Notes under the pieces: generated by a model
What the model was told of the DNA's origin: nothing
The model's database searches: none
The model's input: the letters and a program-made list of their open reading frames with translations, nothing else
Translations under genes and position numbers: made by a program
Shown here: positions 1-9,466 of the stretch, one piece after another
How the letters are laid out: each line of letters starts with the position of its first letter
Numbering within the stretch: the stretch's first letter is position 1
Source: Clostridium sp. Marseille-Q2269
GTDB lineage: Bacteria; Bacillota; Clostridia; Clostridiales; Clostridiaceae
Assembly: GCF_943736985.1 (NCBI RefSeq)
Contig: NZ_CALSFS010000020.1
Span: forward strand, 1-64,000
DNA length: 64,000 bases
Reading direction: 5' to 3'

Positions 1-377
1 AAAATGTAAAATTTATTACAATGAACATAACGGGAATAGCAGATGTATTTGAAAAAAATGAAATAAGTAAGGTATATATAAATTTCTGTAATCCTTGGCC
101 AAAAGAAAGACATAATAAAAGAAGATTAACACATACAAAATTATTAACAGAATACAAAAAGTTTTTAAAGCCAAATACTGAAATATGGTTTAAAACCGAT
201 GATACAGATCTTTTTAATGATTCACAAGAATATTTTAAGGAAAGTGGATTTAATATACAATACATAACATATGATCTTCATAACAGTGACTTTAAAGAGA
301 ATATAAAAACAGAATATGAAACGAAATTTCAATCTATGGGAATGAAGATAATGTTTTTAAAGGCTAAATTAATATAA
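1..377 (+). CDS. trmB: tRNA (guanine-N7-)-methyltransferase, C-terminal part
   Basis: The frame is open from base 3 at the window edge, so the N-terminal SAM-binding part lies outside. The visible part carries the TrmB hallmark [15 protein letters not shown], followed by [18 protein letters not shown], the conserved segment that contacts tRNA and cofactor. The enzyme makes m7G46 in the tRNA variable loop using S-adenosylmethionine. The family is usually 210-220 residues and about 125 codons are seen here. It ends with TAA at 377, and no hairpin follows it closely. Confidence 0.93.
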   Translation, partial: NVKFITMNITGIADVFEKNEISKVYINFCNPWPKERHNKRRLTHTKLLTEYKKFLKPNTEIWFKTDDTDLFNDSQEYFKESGFNIQYITYDLHNSDFKENIKTEYETKFQSMGMKIMFLKAKLI

Positions 378-603
378 CATATTAATAATGAAATAGTTAT
401 ATTATAAGATTTTTTTAAACTTAAGATAATAACAACGTATATTATAATAAAAGTATTTATACCAATAAAAATAATTTGTAAAAAAATTTAATACAAAAAT
501 TAAAATTAATGGTACAAATTTATTAAACAAATTTATTTTGGGTATAGATAAATAAATCTTTATTGGGGAACATAATAACATATCCTTAATTGGAGGTGTT
601 ATT

Positions 604-867
604 ATGATTGGTGGTAGCAATAATTTTGGTAAGGACATAGTGGCATTAGTAAAAGATGAAAATGATGCTGTAACTGGTTATAAACTAAATAATGGAGAAG
701 TATTAACCAAAGAACAGGCAATAGAGAGAGCGGCAGAAGGGGAAATAAATGATGTTGTTATAGGCACAGCTAAAAACGGAGAGCAATATTTACATGGTAT
801 ACCAGAAAGAACTGGTGGAATAGATCTTCAAAGTCTACCAAATATAAAAGAAAATTCCTTTAAATAA
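604..867 (+). CDS. DUF3892-type small protein
   Basis: An 87-residue protein with a strong GGAGGT ribosome site 6 nt before the ATG. The core VALVKDENDAVTGYKLNNG, then LTKEQAIERAAEGEI and GTAKNGEQYLHGIP, matches the short DUF3892 family (predicted beta-strand, helix and a C-terminal YLR-like motif). The family function is not known. There is no signal peptide or membrane segment. It is a single gene, closed by the hairpin at 893-932 that it shares with the convergent tpx. Confidence 0.8.
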   Translation: MIGGSNNFGKDIVALVKDENDAVTGYKLNNGEVLTKEQAIERAAEGEINDVVIGTAKNGEQYLHGIPERTGGIDLQSLPNIKENSFK

Positions 868-892
868 AATTTAGAACTTTTTAAAATAATAT

Positions 893-932
893 AAAAACAG
901 GTATTTCTATAAACTAAGAAATACCTGTTTTT
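893..932. terminator. Bidirectional intrinsic terminator (DUF3892 gene / tpx)
   Basis: A perfect 16-bp stem (893-908 with 917-932), 8-nt loop, A-tract on the left and T-tract on the right. It lies between two convergent genes and can end transcription from both. Confidence 0.9.
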
Positions 933-965
933 ATATATAAATGCATAAATATGATTTAGTTTATG

Positions 966-1460
966 TTATTTAGCATTTTTAGCGGCTTCTAATATCTTAT
1001 CAAAGTTAGGCTGATCTGTAACTTCAGGAACATATTCAACAAAAGTTACTTTATTGTTACTATCAATTACAAATATAGCTCTTGTTAATAAACCTAGTTC
1101 TTTTATATATGTGCCATAATTTTTACCAACTAATCTATCTTTAAAATCAGATAAAGTTATAACATTAGTTACTCCATTGGTTCCGCACCATCTAGCTTGG
1201 GCAAAAGGTAAATCCATTGATATAGTATAAATAGTTAAATTTGCAATCTCAGAAGCTTTTGAGTTAAAGGTTTTTGTTTCTAAATCACAAACTGGAGTAT
1301 CTAAAGAAGGTACTACAGAAAGGATTCTTACTCCTTTAGTATCCTTTAAAGAAACTGGGTTCATATTATTGTCTATAGCAGTAAAGTCTGGTGCTGTATC
1401 TCCAACTTTTATCTCGTTTCCTTCTAGAGTCATAGTATTTCCCATGAATTTTATTTCCAT
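966..1460 (-). CDS. tpx: Thiol peroxidase (Tpx, atypical 2-Cys peroxiredoxin)
   Basis: A 164-residue protein, the normal length for Tpx. The peroxidatic cysteine is C58 in the motif PSLDTPVCDLET, and the resolving cysteine is C92 in RWCGTNGV, matching the Tpx pair that forms an intramolecular disulfide. Tpx reduces H2O2 and alkyl hydroperoxides using thioredoxin in the cytoplasm. An AGGTG ribosome site precedes the ATG. It is monocistronic: a terminator follows at 893-932 and about 350 bp of non-coding DNA lies upstream. Confidence 0.95.
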   Translation of the reverse strand: MEIKFMGNTMTLEGNEIKVGDTAPDFTAIDNNMNPVSLKDTKGVRILSVVPSLDTPVCDLETKTFNSKASEIANLTIYTISMDLPFAQARWCGTNGVTNVITLSDFKDRLVGKNYGTYIKELGLLTRAIFVIDSNNKVTFVEYVPEVTDQPNFDKILEAAKNAK

Positions 1461-1806
1461 TTATATCACCTCAAAATAATATATATTAAATAATAGTCAA
1501 TATCTATAACAATATAATATCATAAAATTTTTTATATTGCAATAAATTTTTCAAGTTTTTAAAATAATCGGAAAACATTTATAGTATATTATAGATTTGC
1601 CAGCAAAAGAACTTAATGTTAATATAAATTTAATAAATAATGTAATTAATAGGTTGATTTGAGGACGTTTTTAGTATTATAAATTATATAAAATTAAGAT
1701 AAAGATATGTTATAAATACAATGATAAAAAAATAATATTTAATTAAATTTAAAATTACACTAAAGAATTGGTGGATTTAATAGATAATTAAAGGAGGGAC
1801 TATATA
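1461..1806. other. Divergent intergenic region between tpx and the SDR gene
   Basis: 346 bp of AT-rich DNA that must hold both divergent promoters. I see no riboswitch, strong palindrome or missed ORF with a ribosome site. Confidence 0.5.
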
Positions 1807-2547
1807 GTGAATTTAACAGGAAAAGTAGCAATAGTTACAGGTGGTTCTAGAGGTATTGGGAAAAGTATAGCTTTAGAACTTACAAGAGTTGGAGCTAATG
1901 TAATTATAAATTATAATAAAAATGAAGAAGATGCCATAAAAACTTTAAAGCTAATTAAAGATTTAGGGGGATATGGCTACATATACAAGGCAGATGTTTC
2001 AAATTATAATAGTTCAAAAGAATTAATGGAATTTGCAATAAGTAAATTTGGCAAGATAGATATTTTAGTTAACAATGCAGGTATAGCTAAGATAGGTTTG
2101 TTTATAGATATGGATGAAAATGATTGGAATAATATAGTTAATACAAATTTAAAAGGCGTATTCAATTGTAGTCACAATGTAGTTAAGTATATGTTTGATA
2201 AGGGAGAGGGAACTATTATAAATGTATCATCTATGTGGGGAAACGTAGGTGCATCTTGTGAAGTTATTTATTCAGCTTCAAAAGGAGGAATAAATGCTTT
2301 TACAAAGGCGCTGGCTAAAGAACTTGGTCCCAATAACATAAGGGTAAATGCTGTAGCCCCTGGAGTTATAAATACAGATATGAATAGTTGTATTTGTGAA
2401 GAAGATTTAGATAACCTTAAAAATGAAATTCCACTTATGAGATTAGGCGAAGGTGAAGAAGTAGGTAAGGTTGTAGCATTTTTAAGTAGTAAAGATTCTT
2501 CATATATAAATGGACAAATTATAACAATAGATGGAGCTATGTGTTAG
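1807..2547 (+). CDS. SDR-family oxidoreductase, FabG-like (3-oxoacyl-ACP reductase type)
   Basis: A 246-residue classical short-chain dehydrogenase. It shows the NAD(P)-binding TGGSRGIG at 11-18, NNAG at 89-92, catalytic S142, Y155 and K159 (YSASK), and the C-terminal INGQIITIDGA typical of FabG. The start is GTG, 8 nt after AAAGGAGGGA. FabG reduces 3-oxoacyl-ACP in fatty acid synthesis, but no other fab genes are adjacent. This copy may therefore be a secondary paralogue with another keto substrate, such as acetoacetyl-CoA or a sugar alcohol. Confidence 0.85.
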   Translation: MNLTGKVAIVTGGSRGIGKSIALELTRVGANVIINYNKNEEDAIKTLKLIKDLGGYGYIYKADVSNYNSSKELMEFAISKFGKIDILVNNAGIAKIGLFIDMDENDWNNIVNTNLKGVFNCSHNVVKYMFDKGEGTIINVSSMWGNVGASCEVIYSASKGGINAFTKALAKELGPNNIRVNAVAPGVINTDMNSCICEEDLDNLKNEIPLMRLGEGEEVGKVVAFLSSKDSSYINGQIITIDGAMC

Positions 2548-2776
2548 TTAGAAATACATATGAAAAGGTTCTTAGGTTCAGGTGGAGTTGTATTATTAGA
2601 AATAGCTCTCTAACTGAGTATTATAAGAATTTATTAAAATTTATAGAAATGATTATATATAGTATAAGAATTCTAAATACTTAAAATTTAACAATTATGA
2701 TATTCCTGAATTAAATATAATAAGGGCATATTGAAGATAGTGTAAAAATTATCAATTATAAAAAATAATTTAAGGT

Positions 2777-3727
2777 ATGAGAGTGATAGATGTGCAAAAT
2801 ATTATAATATTAGATGATATGAGCTATATGCGATATAGAGTTAAAGAGCTTTTAGAAAAAAAAGATATAAGAGTTTATGAGGCTTCTACTTCTTTTGAAT
2901 TTTTTAATAAGCTTTATGAAAAAAAAGATAACATAGATTTAATAATATTAGAAGTTGGCTTAATTAGAGAAGATGGATTTGAAGTTATAGAAAGAATAAG
3001 AGAGAGAAACATAGATATTCCTATAGTTATATTAACTAAGGTTAATACCAGGGATGCTTTTGCAAAGGTAATAAGAGAAGGGATTTCAGACTATATATTA
3101 AAGCCTTTCGATAATAGAATTTTATTAGATAGAATACTTAAGACTATAAAAGAAAGTAAATCTGATAAAGAAGAATTAAAAGAAAATAAAACTATAGAAA
3201 TACATACTAATGAGGATTCTGTAAATGTTGTACAGAATAAAGAGGAGCTTATTAAGAAGAAGGAATCTATACATTTAGATGATAGGGAAAAAGAATTACC
3301 ACAAGAATTTCAAATTTATTTCCTTGACGAGTTAAATATAGCTAAAAAAGATAATACAAAGATTTCTTCTATTGTATTTACTCTTATAAAAAATACAGAT
3401 GAAGAAGAAAAAATAGATATAAAGGAAAGTTATATAACCCTTACAAATGTTTTTTATAAGGGAATAAAGGATATTTTTAAATCTCCAAATTTTATAACTA
3501 AACATGGTTTTTTAACCTTTGTAACTGTATTGCCAAATTGCAATGAGAAAAGTGTAGAAGAGATGAAAAAAAGAATAGAAGAAAAATATAATGTGCTTTC
3601 TTTAATATATCCTCAATTATCAGGATATCATGTGGAATATGGAAATGTAACATATCCAGAGGATGGAGATAATGCAGAAGAACTTTTGAATAAGCTTATG
3701 AATAAAATGAGAGAAAATATAAAATAA
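2777..3727 (+). CDS. Pseudo-receiver (Glu in place of Asp) fused to a degenerate GGDEF domain
   Basis: A 316-residue protein. Residues 7-125 form a CheY-like receiver with acidic D13/D14, T87 and K109 (ILKPF), but the phospho-acceptor position reads LIILEVGL, giving E59 instead of Asp. Residues about 165-315 align to a GGDEF domain: FVTVLPNCNEKSVEEM and the end NVTYPEDGDNAEELLNKL are typical. However, the GG(D/E)EF signature is replaced by KHGFLTF, so diguanylate cyclase activity is unlikely. An alternative GTG start at 2792, preceded by GAGAGTGA, would give the more usual receiver N-terminus. It probably acts as a phosphorylation-independent signalling or scaffold protein. Confidence 0.8.
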   Translation: MRVIDVQNIIILDDMSYMRYRVKELLEKKDIRVYEASTSFEFFNKLYEKKDNIDLIILEVGLIREDGFEVIERIRERNIDIPIVILTKVNTRDAFAKVIREGISDYILKPFDNRILLDRILKTIKESKSDKEELKENKTIEIHTNEDSVNVVQNKEELIKKKESIHLDDREKELPQEFQIYFLDELNIAKKDNTKISSIVFTLIKNTDEEEKIDIKESYITLTNVFYKGIKDIFKSPNFITKHGFLTFVTVLPNCNEKSVEEMKKRIEEKYNVLSLIYPQLSGYHVEYGNVTYPEDGDNAEELLNKLMNKMRENIK

Positions 3728-3771
3728 TTTTTATATTTGATAATACCAATGAATTATGTGTAAACAAACAA

Positions 3772-3818
3772 TAAGAAATAAACTTTAGGAAAATTATTTT
3801 CCTAAAGTTTATTTCTTA
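3772..3818. terminator. Bidirectional terminator
   Basis: A 22-bp perfect stem (3772-3793 with 3797-3818) between convergent genes, containing the inverted TAAGAAATAAACTTTAGGA. T-rich on both exits. Confidence 0.9.
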
Positions 3819-3865
3819 GAGAGTATAAATAAATTTATAAGCTGGTTTATATAAAAAATTATTTA

Positions 3866-6268
3866 TTATCTTATTCGTCTTCCTGCATAAAAGCTCCATA
3901 TAGAAGATATTTTTACTACGTCACCGCTTTTTGGAGAATGTATCATTTGGCCTCCACCTATATATATGCCTACATGGTGATCACTTGGGAATACCAAATC
4001 ACCAGGTTGCAATTGATCACGTGAAACTGCAACTCCTTCATTAACTTGTCCATAAGTATCTCTGGCTAATTGTATACCAGCAGCATTTCTATACACATAT
4101 TGTACAAATCCTGAACAATCAAATCCTTTTGGTGTAGTTCCACCCCAAACATAAGGAGTACCCTTAAACTGCATAGCATAAGATACTACATTTCCGTGTG
4201 TTGATGGTGCTACCTTTTTTTGGGCTTCTCTTTCAGCTTGTTGTCTTGCCGCTTCTCTTCTTTGAGCCCCTTCTCTTTCAGCTTGTTGTCTTGCTGCTTC
4301 TCTTCTTTGAGTCGCTTCTCTTTCAGCTTGTTGTCTTGCTGCTTCTCTTCTTTGAGCCGCTTCTTTTTCAGCCTGTTGTCTTTCTGCTTCTTTTCTTTGA
4401 GCTGCTTCTCTTTCAGTTTGTTGTTTTGCTGCTTCTTGTTTTTCAGTGTCTTGTTTTTTAACTTCATGTTTTACAGCTACTTGTTTTGAAGCTTCTTGAT
4501 TTTCAGTTTGTTGTCTTTTAGTTTGTTGTTTTTGAATTGCTAATCTTTCTACTTCTCTTCTTTGAGAGGCTTGTTTTTCAGCTTTTTCTTCAGCTTCTTT
4601 TCTTTGTTGATCTTTTAAATTATTAGCCGCTATTTTTTGCTCGATTTCTTTGGATTCTGCACTAGCTAATCTTTTTTTGTTTTCTGGTTTAATGCGAACT
4701 ACTTGGCTATCAGTATTTTTACCAACACCTTGGTTAGATTCCATAACTTTTTTTGATGTATCTGTTAAGTATTTGCTATATACGTAACCTGTAGTGTTAT
4801 TGAATTTTATTTTGTACCAATCTCCAGAAGAGGATAATATCTCTACTTTACTTCCATAGCCTAAGGATGAAATTACACTACTATTTGTACCAGCATTTTT
4901 TCTTACATTTAAAGTAGAATATTTATCTAATAAATGTACAGTGCCAAATCTTTTATTGGTTACTGGAGGTTTAACACTAGTAGTTGAAGCTTTGGAAGTT
5001 GTTATATATTGGCCACTTACATAACCAATTTTTGAACCATATCTAACTTTATACCAAGAACCAGTTTTCTCTAGTATGTCAACAGAAGCTCCATTAGAAA
5101 GACTTCCTGATATGCTAGATGATAGGCTTGGGCCAGTTCTAAAGTTCAATGCAGAACTTGTATCAGATAGTTTTACAGTTCCTTTACCAGTTACAGTTAC
5201 ATTAGAGCTACTAGTAGGATTAGTTTTAGTACTAATGGTAGTTTTAGAGCTGTTGTTTGATGAAATATAATCTGAATTTACGTAACCAATTTTTGAACCA
5301 TATTTAATCTTATACCATGATCCAGTTTTACCTAATATTGATACAGAAGATCCATGCTTAAGGGAACCTATTATACTGGCAGATAGACTTCCTGAATTTC
5401 TAACATTTAATGATGAATTTGTATTAGATAGTTTAACAAAACCTGGTTGTACAGTTTCATTGCTAGAAGAACCGGAATTGCCAGAAGGCCCACCATTATT
5501 GGAAGAACTACTAGTACCACCAGATAAATATTTAGAACTTACATAACCAATACCAGAGCTATATTTTATTTTAGACCAACCATTGCTTTCACTTATTATA
5601 GAAACAGTTTGGTTTTTTGAAACTCCACCTATGATAGACGAAGACAAAGATGGATTGTTTCTAACATTAAGGCTTGAACAAGAAACCTTAGATGTTTTTA
5701 TGATATTATAGTTATTGTTATTATTGTTAGAGTTACTTGAATTACTACCTGGGTTGCCACCAACATAGATGTAGCCTTTTAAAAATAAGTTACCCCTATT
5801 TTTTATAGCTTGTTTAGATATGGTTTTTACATAACCATCATAATATCCTCTTTTCTCAACATTTCCTTCATTATAATAAATAGTGTCTCCTACAACTTTT
5901 TCTACAAAACCAACATGTCCAAATCCTTTTGGACCGCCACTCCATACTATTATAGAATTAGCTCTAGGTTGTGAATCATAGGAAAATATTCCATATTTTA
6001 TATTAGAATACCACCAATCTATAGCATTACCATAGAATTGGCTTGGAAGTTTTGTACCTAATTTTTCTAAAACTCTTCCATAGGTAAACCAGGTACATTG
6101 TCCTTTATATCCACATTGAGTGAATATATTGTTGGAATTGTATGCACTACTACTTATATTAGGATTCATACTGCTAGCATCTACAATATTTTGAGAAAAT
6201 AAGATGTTTTGGCCTAATAAGGCGGCGGACACAGCACAAGTAGCAAAAGCCTTTCTTGATTTGTTCAA
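3866..6268 (-). CDS. Secreted CHAP + 4x SH3b + coiled-coil + NlpC/P60 peptidoglycan hydrolase
   Basis: About 800 residues. I chose TTG at 6268, which sits 7 nt after GGGAGG; the upstream ATG at 6286 lies before that site. The order is: signal peptide (AFATCAVSAALLG); CHAP amidase domain about 45-165 with Cys58 (QCTWF) and His118; four SH3b repeats (about 190-500) of the LNVRNxPSLSSSIIG type; a charged coiled-coil (about 520-685) built on 15-residue repeats AERE-AAQRREAARQQ; and a C-terminal NlpC/P60 domain with Cys718 (FDCSGF), His765 and His777. It carries two different hydrolase domains, an amidase/endopeptidase and a D,L-endopeptidase. Wall turnover or cell separation is likely. Confidence 0.9.
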   Translation of the reverse strand: MNKSRKAFATCAVSAALLGQNILFSQNIVDASSMNPNISSSAYNSNNIFTQCGYKGQCTWFTYGRVLEKLGTKLPSQFYGNAIDWWYSNIKYGIFSYDSQPRANSIIVWSGGPKGFGHVGFVEKVVGDTIYYNEGNVEKRGYYDGYVKTISKQAIKNRGNLFLKGYIYVGGNPGSNSSNSNNNNNNYNIIKTSKVSCSSLNVRNNPSLSSSIIGGVSKNQTVSIISESNGWSKIKYSSGIGYVSSKYLSGGTSSSSNNGGPSGNSGSSSNETVQPGFVKLSNTNSSLNVRNSGSLSASIIGSLKHGSSVSILGKTGSWYKIKYGSKIGYVNSDYISSNNSSKTTISTKTNPTSSSNVTVTGKGTVKLSDTSSALNFRTGPSLSSSISGSLSNGASVDILEKTGSWYKVRYGSKIGYVSGQYITTSKASTTSVKPPVTNKRFGTVHLLDKYSTLNVRKNAGTNSSVISSLGYGSKVEILSSSGDWYKIKFNNTTGYVYSKYLTDTSKKVMESNQGVGKNTDSQVVRIKPENKKRLASAESKEIEQKIAANNLKDQQRKEAEEKAEKQASQRREVERLAIQKQQTKRQQTENQEASKQVAVKHEVKKQDTEKQEAAKQQTEREAAQRKEAERQQAEKEAAQRREAARQQAEREATQRREAARQQAEREGAQRREAARQQAEREAQKKVAPSTHGNVVSYAMQFKGTPYVWGGTTPKGFDCSGFVQYVYRNAAGIQLARDTYGQVNEGVAVSRDQLQPGDLVFPSDHHVGIYIGGGQMIHSPKSGDVVKISSIWSFYAGRRIR
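4216..4480 (-). repeat. 45-bp tandem repeat inside the wall-hydrolase gene
   Basis: The segment TTTCAGCTTGTTGTCTTGC recurs with an exact 45-bp period at 4231, 4276, 4321, 4366 and 4411, with decay towards 4480. It encodes the 15-residue coiled-coil repeat. Such repeats often vary in copy number between strains. Confidence 0.9.
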
Positions 6269-6530
6269 AGAAAATCCTCCCTTCATATTTAATTTGTGTT
6301 TACTTATATTTATCGTTAATTTTCACAAATTTATTATAGTATATAAAGAAATAACATAAGATTTAAGATTAATATAACATATTATGGTAAAAAACTCAAA
6401 AAATATTTAATATATTATTAAATATTTTTAAATAAGGGAGATTGTTACTGGTATTTATTTCATAAATTCAATAGTGTATAATTATTGTAGATTAAAGCTT
6501 AATTATTATAAAAATTTTAAGGAGGCTCGT

Positions 6531-7487
6531 ATGAATAGTAGTTGTTTTTCATTTCAAGGTAGAGAAAATGTAAAGATAAATGTATATAAATGGGAGCCGG
6601 AAAATAAAAAGCACATAAAAGGTGTTATACAGATAGCCCATGGCATGGCGGAAACTGCTAGTAGATATGAAAGGTTTGCTGCATATTTAAATGATAATGG
6701 ATATATAGTGTATGCTAATGATCATAGAGGCCATGGTAAAAGTGCATTAAGCATAGATAGATTGGGGTATTTGGGAGAAGAAGATGGATTTATGTCTATG
6801 GTGGAGGATGTACACACATTAAATAGTAAAATAAAGTATGAGAATAAGGGATTGCCTGTATTTTTATTGGGACATAGTATGGGATCCTTTATAAGCCAAA
6901 GATATATACAACTATATGGAAAAGAACTTCAAGGAGTTATATTAGTAGGGACCAATGGTAATCAAGGCTCAATATTAAATCTAGCAATTTTAATATCTAA
7001 ATTAGAAATGAGATTTAGAGGAAGAGAACATAAAAGTAATCTTTTAAACAACTTATCTTTTGGAGGGTTCAATAAAAGATTTAGACCTAATAGAACAGAA
7101 TTTGATTGGTTGAGTAGAGATAATAAAGAAGTTGATAAATACATAGATAATAAATACTGTGGAACAGTTTTCCCTACATCATTTTTTCATGATTTTTTTA
7201 AAGGACTAAAATCTATATGGAAAGAGGAGAATAAAAGCAATATACCTAAAGATGTACCTATACTAATAGTGTCAGGAGATAAAGATCCTGTAGGAAACTT
7301 TGGTAAGGGCATATTGAATTTATATAATTTTTATAAAAATATAGACGTAGAAGATGTAAAGTATAAATTATATAAAGATGGTAGACATGAAATTTTAAAT
7401 GAAATAAATAGAAAAGAAGTGTTTAAGGATTTGTTGGATTGGATTGAAGATAAATACAAGTTTTATAAAATAAATAAGGGATTATAA
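6531..7487 (+). CDS. Alpha/beta hydrolase, monoacylglycerol-lipase-like
   Basis: A 318-residue protein starting at ATG 6531, 7 nt after AAGGAGG; an in-frame upstream ATG at 6474 has no ribosome site. The serine hydrolase triad is S116 (LGHSMGS), D252 (SGDKDPVG) and H286 (DGRHE). The HGMAE oxyanion motif is at 37-41 and NDHRGHGKS follows, as in the serine aminopeptidase S33 / monoacylglycerol lipase family. No signal peptide is seen, so it is probably cytoplasmic lipid or lysophospholipid hydrolysis. It ends 33 nt before the bceR-like gene and may be co-transcribed. Confidence 0.88.
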   Translation: MNSSCFSFQGRENVKINVYKWEPENKKHIKGVIQIAHGMAETASRYERFAAYLNDNGYIVYANDHRGHGKSALSIDRLGYLGEEDGFMSMVEDVHTLNSKIKYENKGLPVFLLGHSMGSFISQRYIQLYGKELQGVILVGTNGNQGSILNLAILISKLEMRFRGREHKSNLLNNLSFGGFNKRFRPNRTEFDWLSRDNKEVDKYIDNKYCGTVFPTSFFHDFFKGLKSIWKEENKSNIPKDVPILIVSGDKDPVGNFGKGILNLYNFYKNIDVEDVKYKLYKDGRHEILNEINRKEVFKDLLDWIEDKYKFYKINKGL

Positions 7488-7520
7488 AAAAATAGAATAG
7501 ATATTAAGGTTGTGGTGATT

Positions 7521-8207
7521 TTGTACAGTATTATGATCATAGAAGACGATAAAAAAATAGCTAATCTTATAAAAAATCATTTAGAAAAATACGGATATAA
7601 TACATTTCTAATTAAAGATTTCTCAAATATAAAGGACGAGTTTCTAGAGAGTATGCCAGATCTTGTTTTAATGGATATAAATCTTCCTTTTTTTGATGGA
7701 TTCTATTGGTGTAGCAATATAAGAGTTCATTCAAAAGTACCTATAATTTTTGTATCTGCTAGAGATTCAGACATGGATCAAGTTATGGCAATAGATAATG
7801 GGGGCGACGACTTTATAACAAAGCCTTTTTCATATGATGTATTATTGGCAAAGATAAAAAGTGTATTAAGAAGAGTATATGGGAGTTATTCGAAAGGTGA
7901 CATAGATTTTGTAAGAATTGATGAGTTGATTTTATATACAAATAAGAATTCACTAGAGTTCAAAGGTAAAAAAGTTGAACTTAGCAAAAATGAATTTTCT
8001 CTTTTATTATGTCTTACAAAAAATATAAATAAAATTGTTTCAAGAGATGCTTTACTTGAAATTCTTTGGAGCGATACGAATTTTATTGATGATAACACTC
8101 TTTCTGTTAATGTTACAAGACTTAGAAAAAGACTAGAGGAAGTGGGTATTATTAATGCTATAGAAACAAAACGAGGACAAGGATATATGTTTATGAAGAA
8201 TTGGTAA
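7521..8207 (+). CDS. Response regulator, OmpR family, BceR-like
   Basis: About 228 residues: receiver (D52 in LVLMDINLP, K in ITKPFSYD) and C-terminal winged helix (VSRDALLEILW, NTLSVNVTRLRKRL, KRGQGYMF). The motif LPFFDGFYWCSNIR is characteristic of BceR/VraR-type regulators of peptide-antibiotic ABC exporters. I prefer the TTG start at 7521, just after GTGGTGA, giving MYSIMIIEDD; GTG codons at 7512 and 7515 are alternatives. It is followed 21 bp later by its kinase, with bceAB downstream as the expected target. Confidence 0.9.
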   Translation: MYSIMIIEDDKKIANLIKNHLEKYGYNTFLIKDFSNIKDEFLESMPDLVLMDINLPFFDGFYWCSNIRVHSKVPIIFVSARDSDMDQVMAIDNGGDDFITKPFSYDVLLAKIKSVLRRVYGSYSKGDIDFVRIDELILYTNKNSLEFKGKKVELSKNEFSLLLCLTKNINKIVSRDALLEILWSDTNFIDDNTLSVNVTRLRKRLEEVGIINAIETKRGQGYMFMKNW

Positions 8208-8228
8208 ATTTAAAAGTGGGTGAGCAAG

Positions 8229-9278
8229 GTGAGATTTATAGATTTTCTAAAAGACAGGATAGCTTATATAATAGTGTATTTTGTAGGCATATCTTTATCT
8301 ATTATAATAATGTATTTAACGTTATCCATAAAATTAATACAAGTTCCTATAGCAAACATATTGTATGCATATCTTATTGCTACAATAATATTTATTATAT
8401 TTATCATATATGATTATTTAAAGGTAAAGGGCTTCTATAATGGTATTAATAAGGCTTTAAATTCAGAAGATATAATAGATGATATTGTAAGTGTAGGAAA
8501 TGTTAAAACTATAGAACAAGAAGTTTTGGAAGATCTATTAATAAAGATACATAAGTCCTATAAAAATAGGGTTTATAAGTATGAAGATATTCAAAACCAG
8601 TATTCAAATTTTATAAACCAATGGGTACATCAGATGAAAACTCCTGTATCTGTAATTAATTTAATACTTCAGGAAGAAAACACATCTGAACTTAAGGAAG
8701 TTTTTGATAGTATTGATGAAGAAAATGAAAAAATATCACAGGGTCTTAATATTATGCTGTATAATGCAAGAATAAATGAATTTAACTATGATTTCAATGT
8801 AGATCATATAGATATATTAATAATTTTAAGAAAAGTTATAAATGACAATAAAAAATTGCTTATTAAGCATAAAATATTTCCACAAATAATAGGTGAAAGT
8901 GCTTTTGTTCAGACAGATAAAAAGTGGATTTACTTTGTTGTAAATCAAATTGTAATTAATGCAATAAAATATACTACTGTAACAGAAAAAAATAAAAAAA
9001 TAATAAATTTTAATATAAAAAAACATTCACAAAAGATAATTGTAAGTATAGAAGACAATGGTATTGGTATACCAAAGGAAGATTTAGACCGAGTTTTTAA
9101 TGCTTTTTTCACAGGGAAAAATGGTAGAAAAACATCAGAGTCCACAGGTATGGGAATGTATTTAGCTAAACGTATTTGCAGTGAACTTGGAAATGAATTA
9201 TATGTTGAATCAGAACAGGGAAAAGGAACAACATTTTATATTGTTTTTTATAAAGGTAAAAATATATTTAAAATATAA
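8229..9278 (+). CDS. Sensor histidine kinase, BceS-like (intramembrane-sensing)
   Basis: About 349 residues. I prefer GTG 8229, preceded by GGGTGA; GTG 8220 has no ribosome site. Two membrane helices (about 11-32 and 42-62) are separated by only a few residues, so there is no external sensor domain. That architecture is typical of BceS kinases, which sense through the ABC permease. The phospho-acceptor His lies in NQWVHQMKTPVS (H134 from this start). The ATP-binding N, G1 and G2 boxes follow (NAIKYT, DNGIGIP, GMGMYLAK). Confidence 0.9.
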   Translation: MRFIDFLKDRIAYIIVYFVGISLSIIIMYLTLSIKLIQVPIANILYAYLIATIIFIIFIIYDYLKVKGFYNGINKALNSEDIIDDIVSVGNVKTIEQEVLEDLLIKIHKSYKNRVYKYEDIQNQYSNFINQWVHQMKTPVSVINLILQEENTSELKEVFDSIDEENEKISQGLNIMLYNARINEFNYDFNVDHIDILIILRKVINDNKKLLIKHKIFPQIIGESAFVQTDKKWIYFVVNQIVINAIKYTTVTEKNKKIINFNIKKHSQKIIVSIEDNGIGIPKEDLDRVFNAFFTGKNGRKTSESTGMGMYLAKRICSELGNELYVESEQGKGTTFYIVFYKGKNIFKI

Positions 9279-9382
9279 TCTTTCTAATTAAGTGATTGTC
9301 TTTTATTAAGAGTACAAAGAGAAGTTAAGAACATGTTTAAAATATAATCTTTCAAAATTGTAAGATTTATATTGTAAATGAA

Positions 9383-9419
9383 AGAGAAATCGATAGCACG
9401 ATTTCTCTAATTTTTTTAT
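9383..9419 (+). terminator. Terminator between bceRS-like and bceAB-like genes
   Basis: A 10-bp stem AGAGAAATCG/CGATTTCTCT (9383-9392 with 9399-9408), then AATTTTTTT. It separates the regulatory pair from the transporter, so the transporter probably has its own BceR-controlled promoter in 9409-9450. Confidence 0.8.
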
Positions 9420-9466
9420 AATAAAAGCATAGTAATTGAGAAAGATATGAGACGGAGGTTTTTAAT

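Noticed and set aside
2548-2776. Possible gene remnant between the SDR gene and the pseudo-receiver gene
   Set aside because: Short protein-like pieces (NYDIPELNIIRAY) but no family recognised and no continuous frame; too weak to annotate.
4198-4489. Long open frames opposite and within the repeat part of the wall-hydrolase gene
   Set aside because: They are shadows of the low-complexity 45-bp repeat; no ribosome sites and biased Leu/Phe/Ser or Lys/Gln composition.
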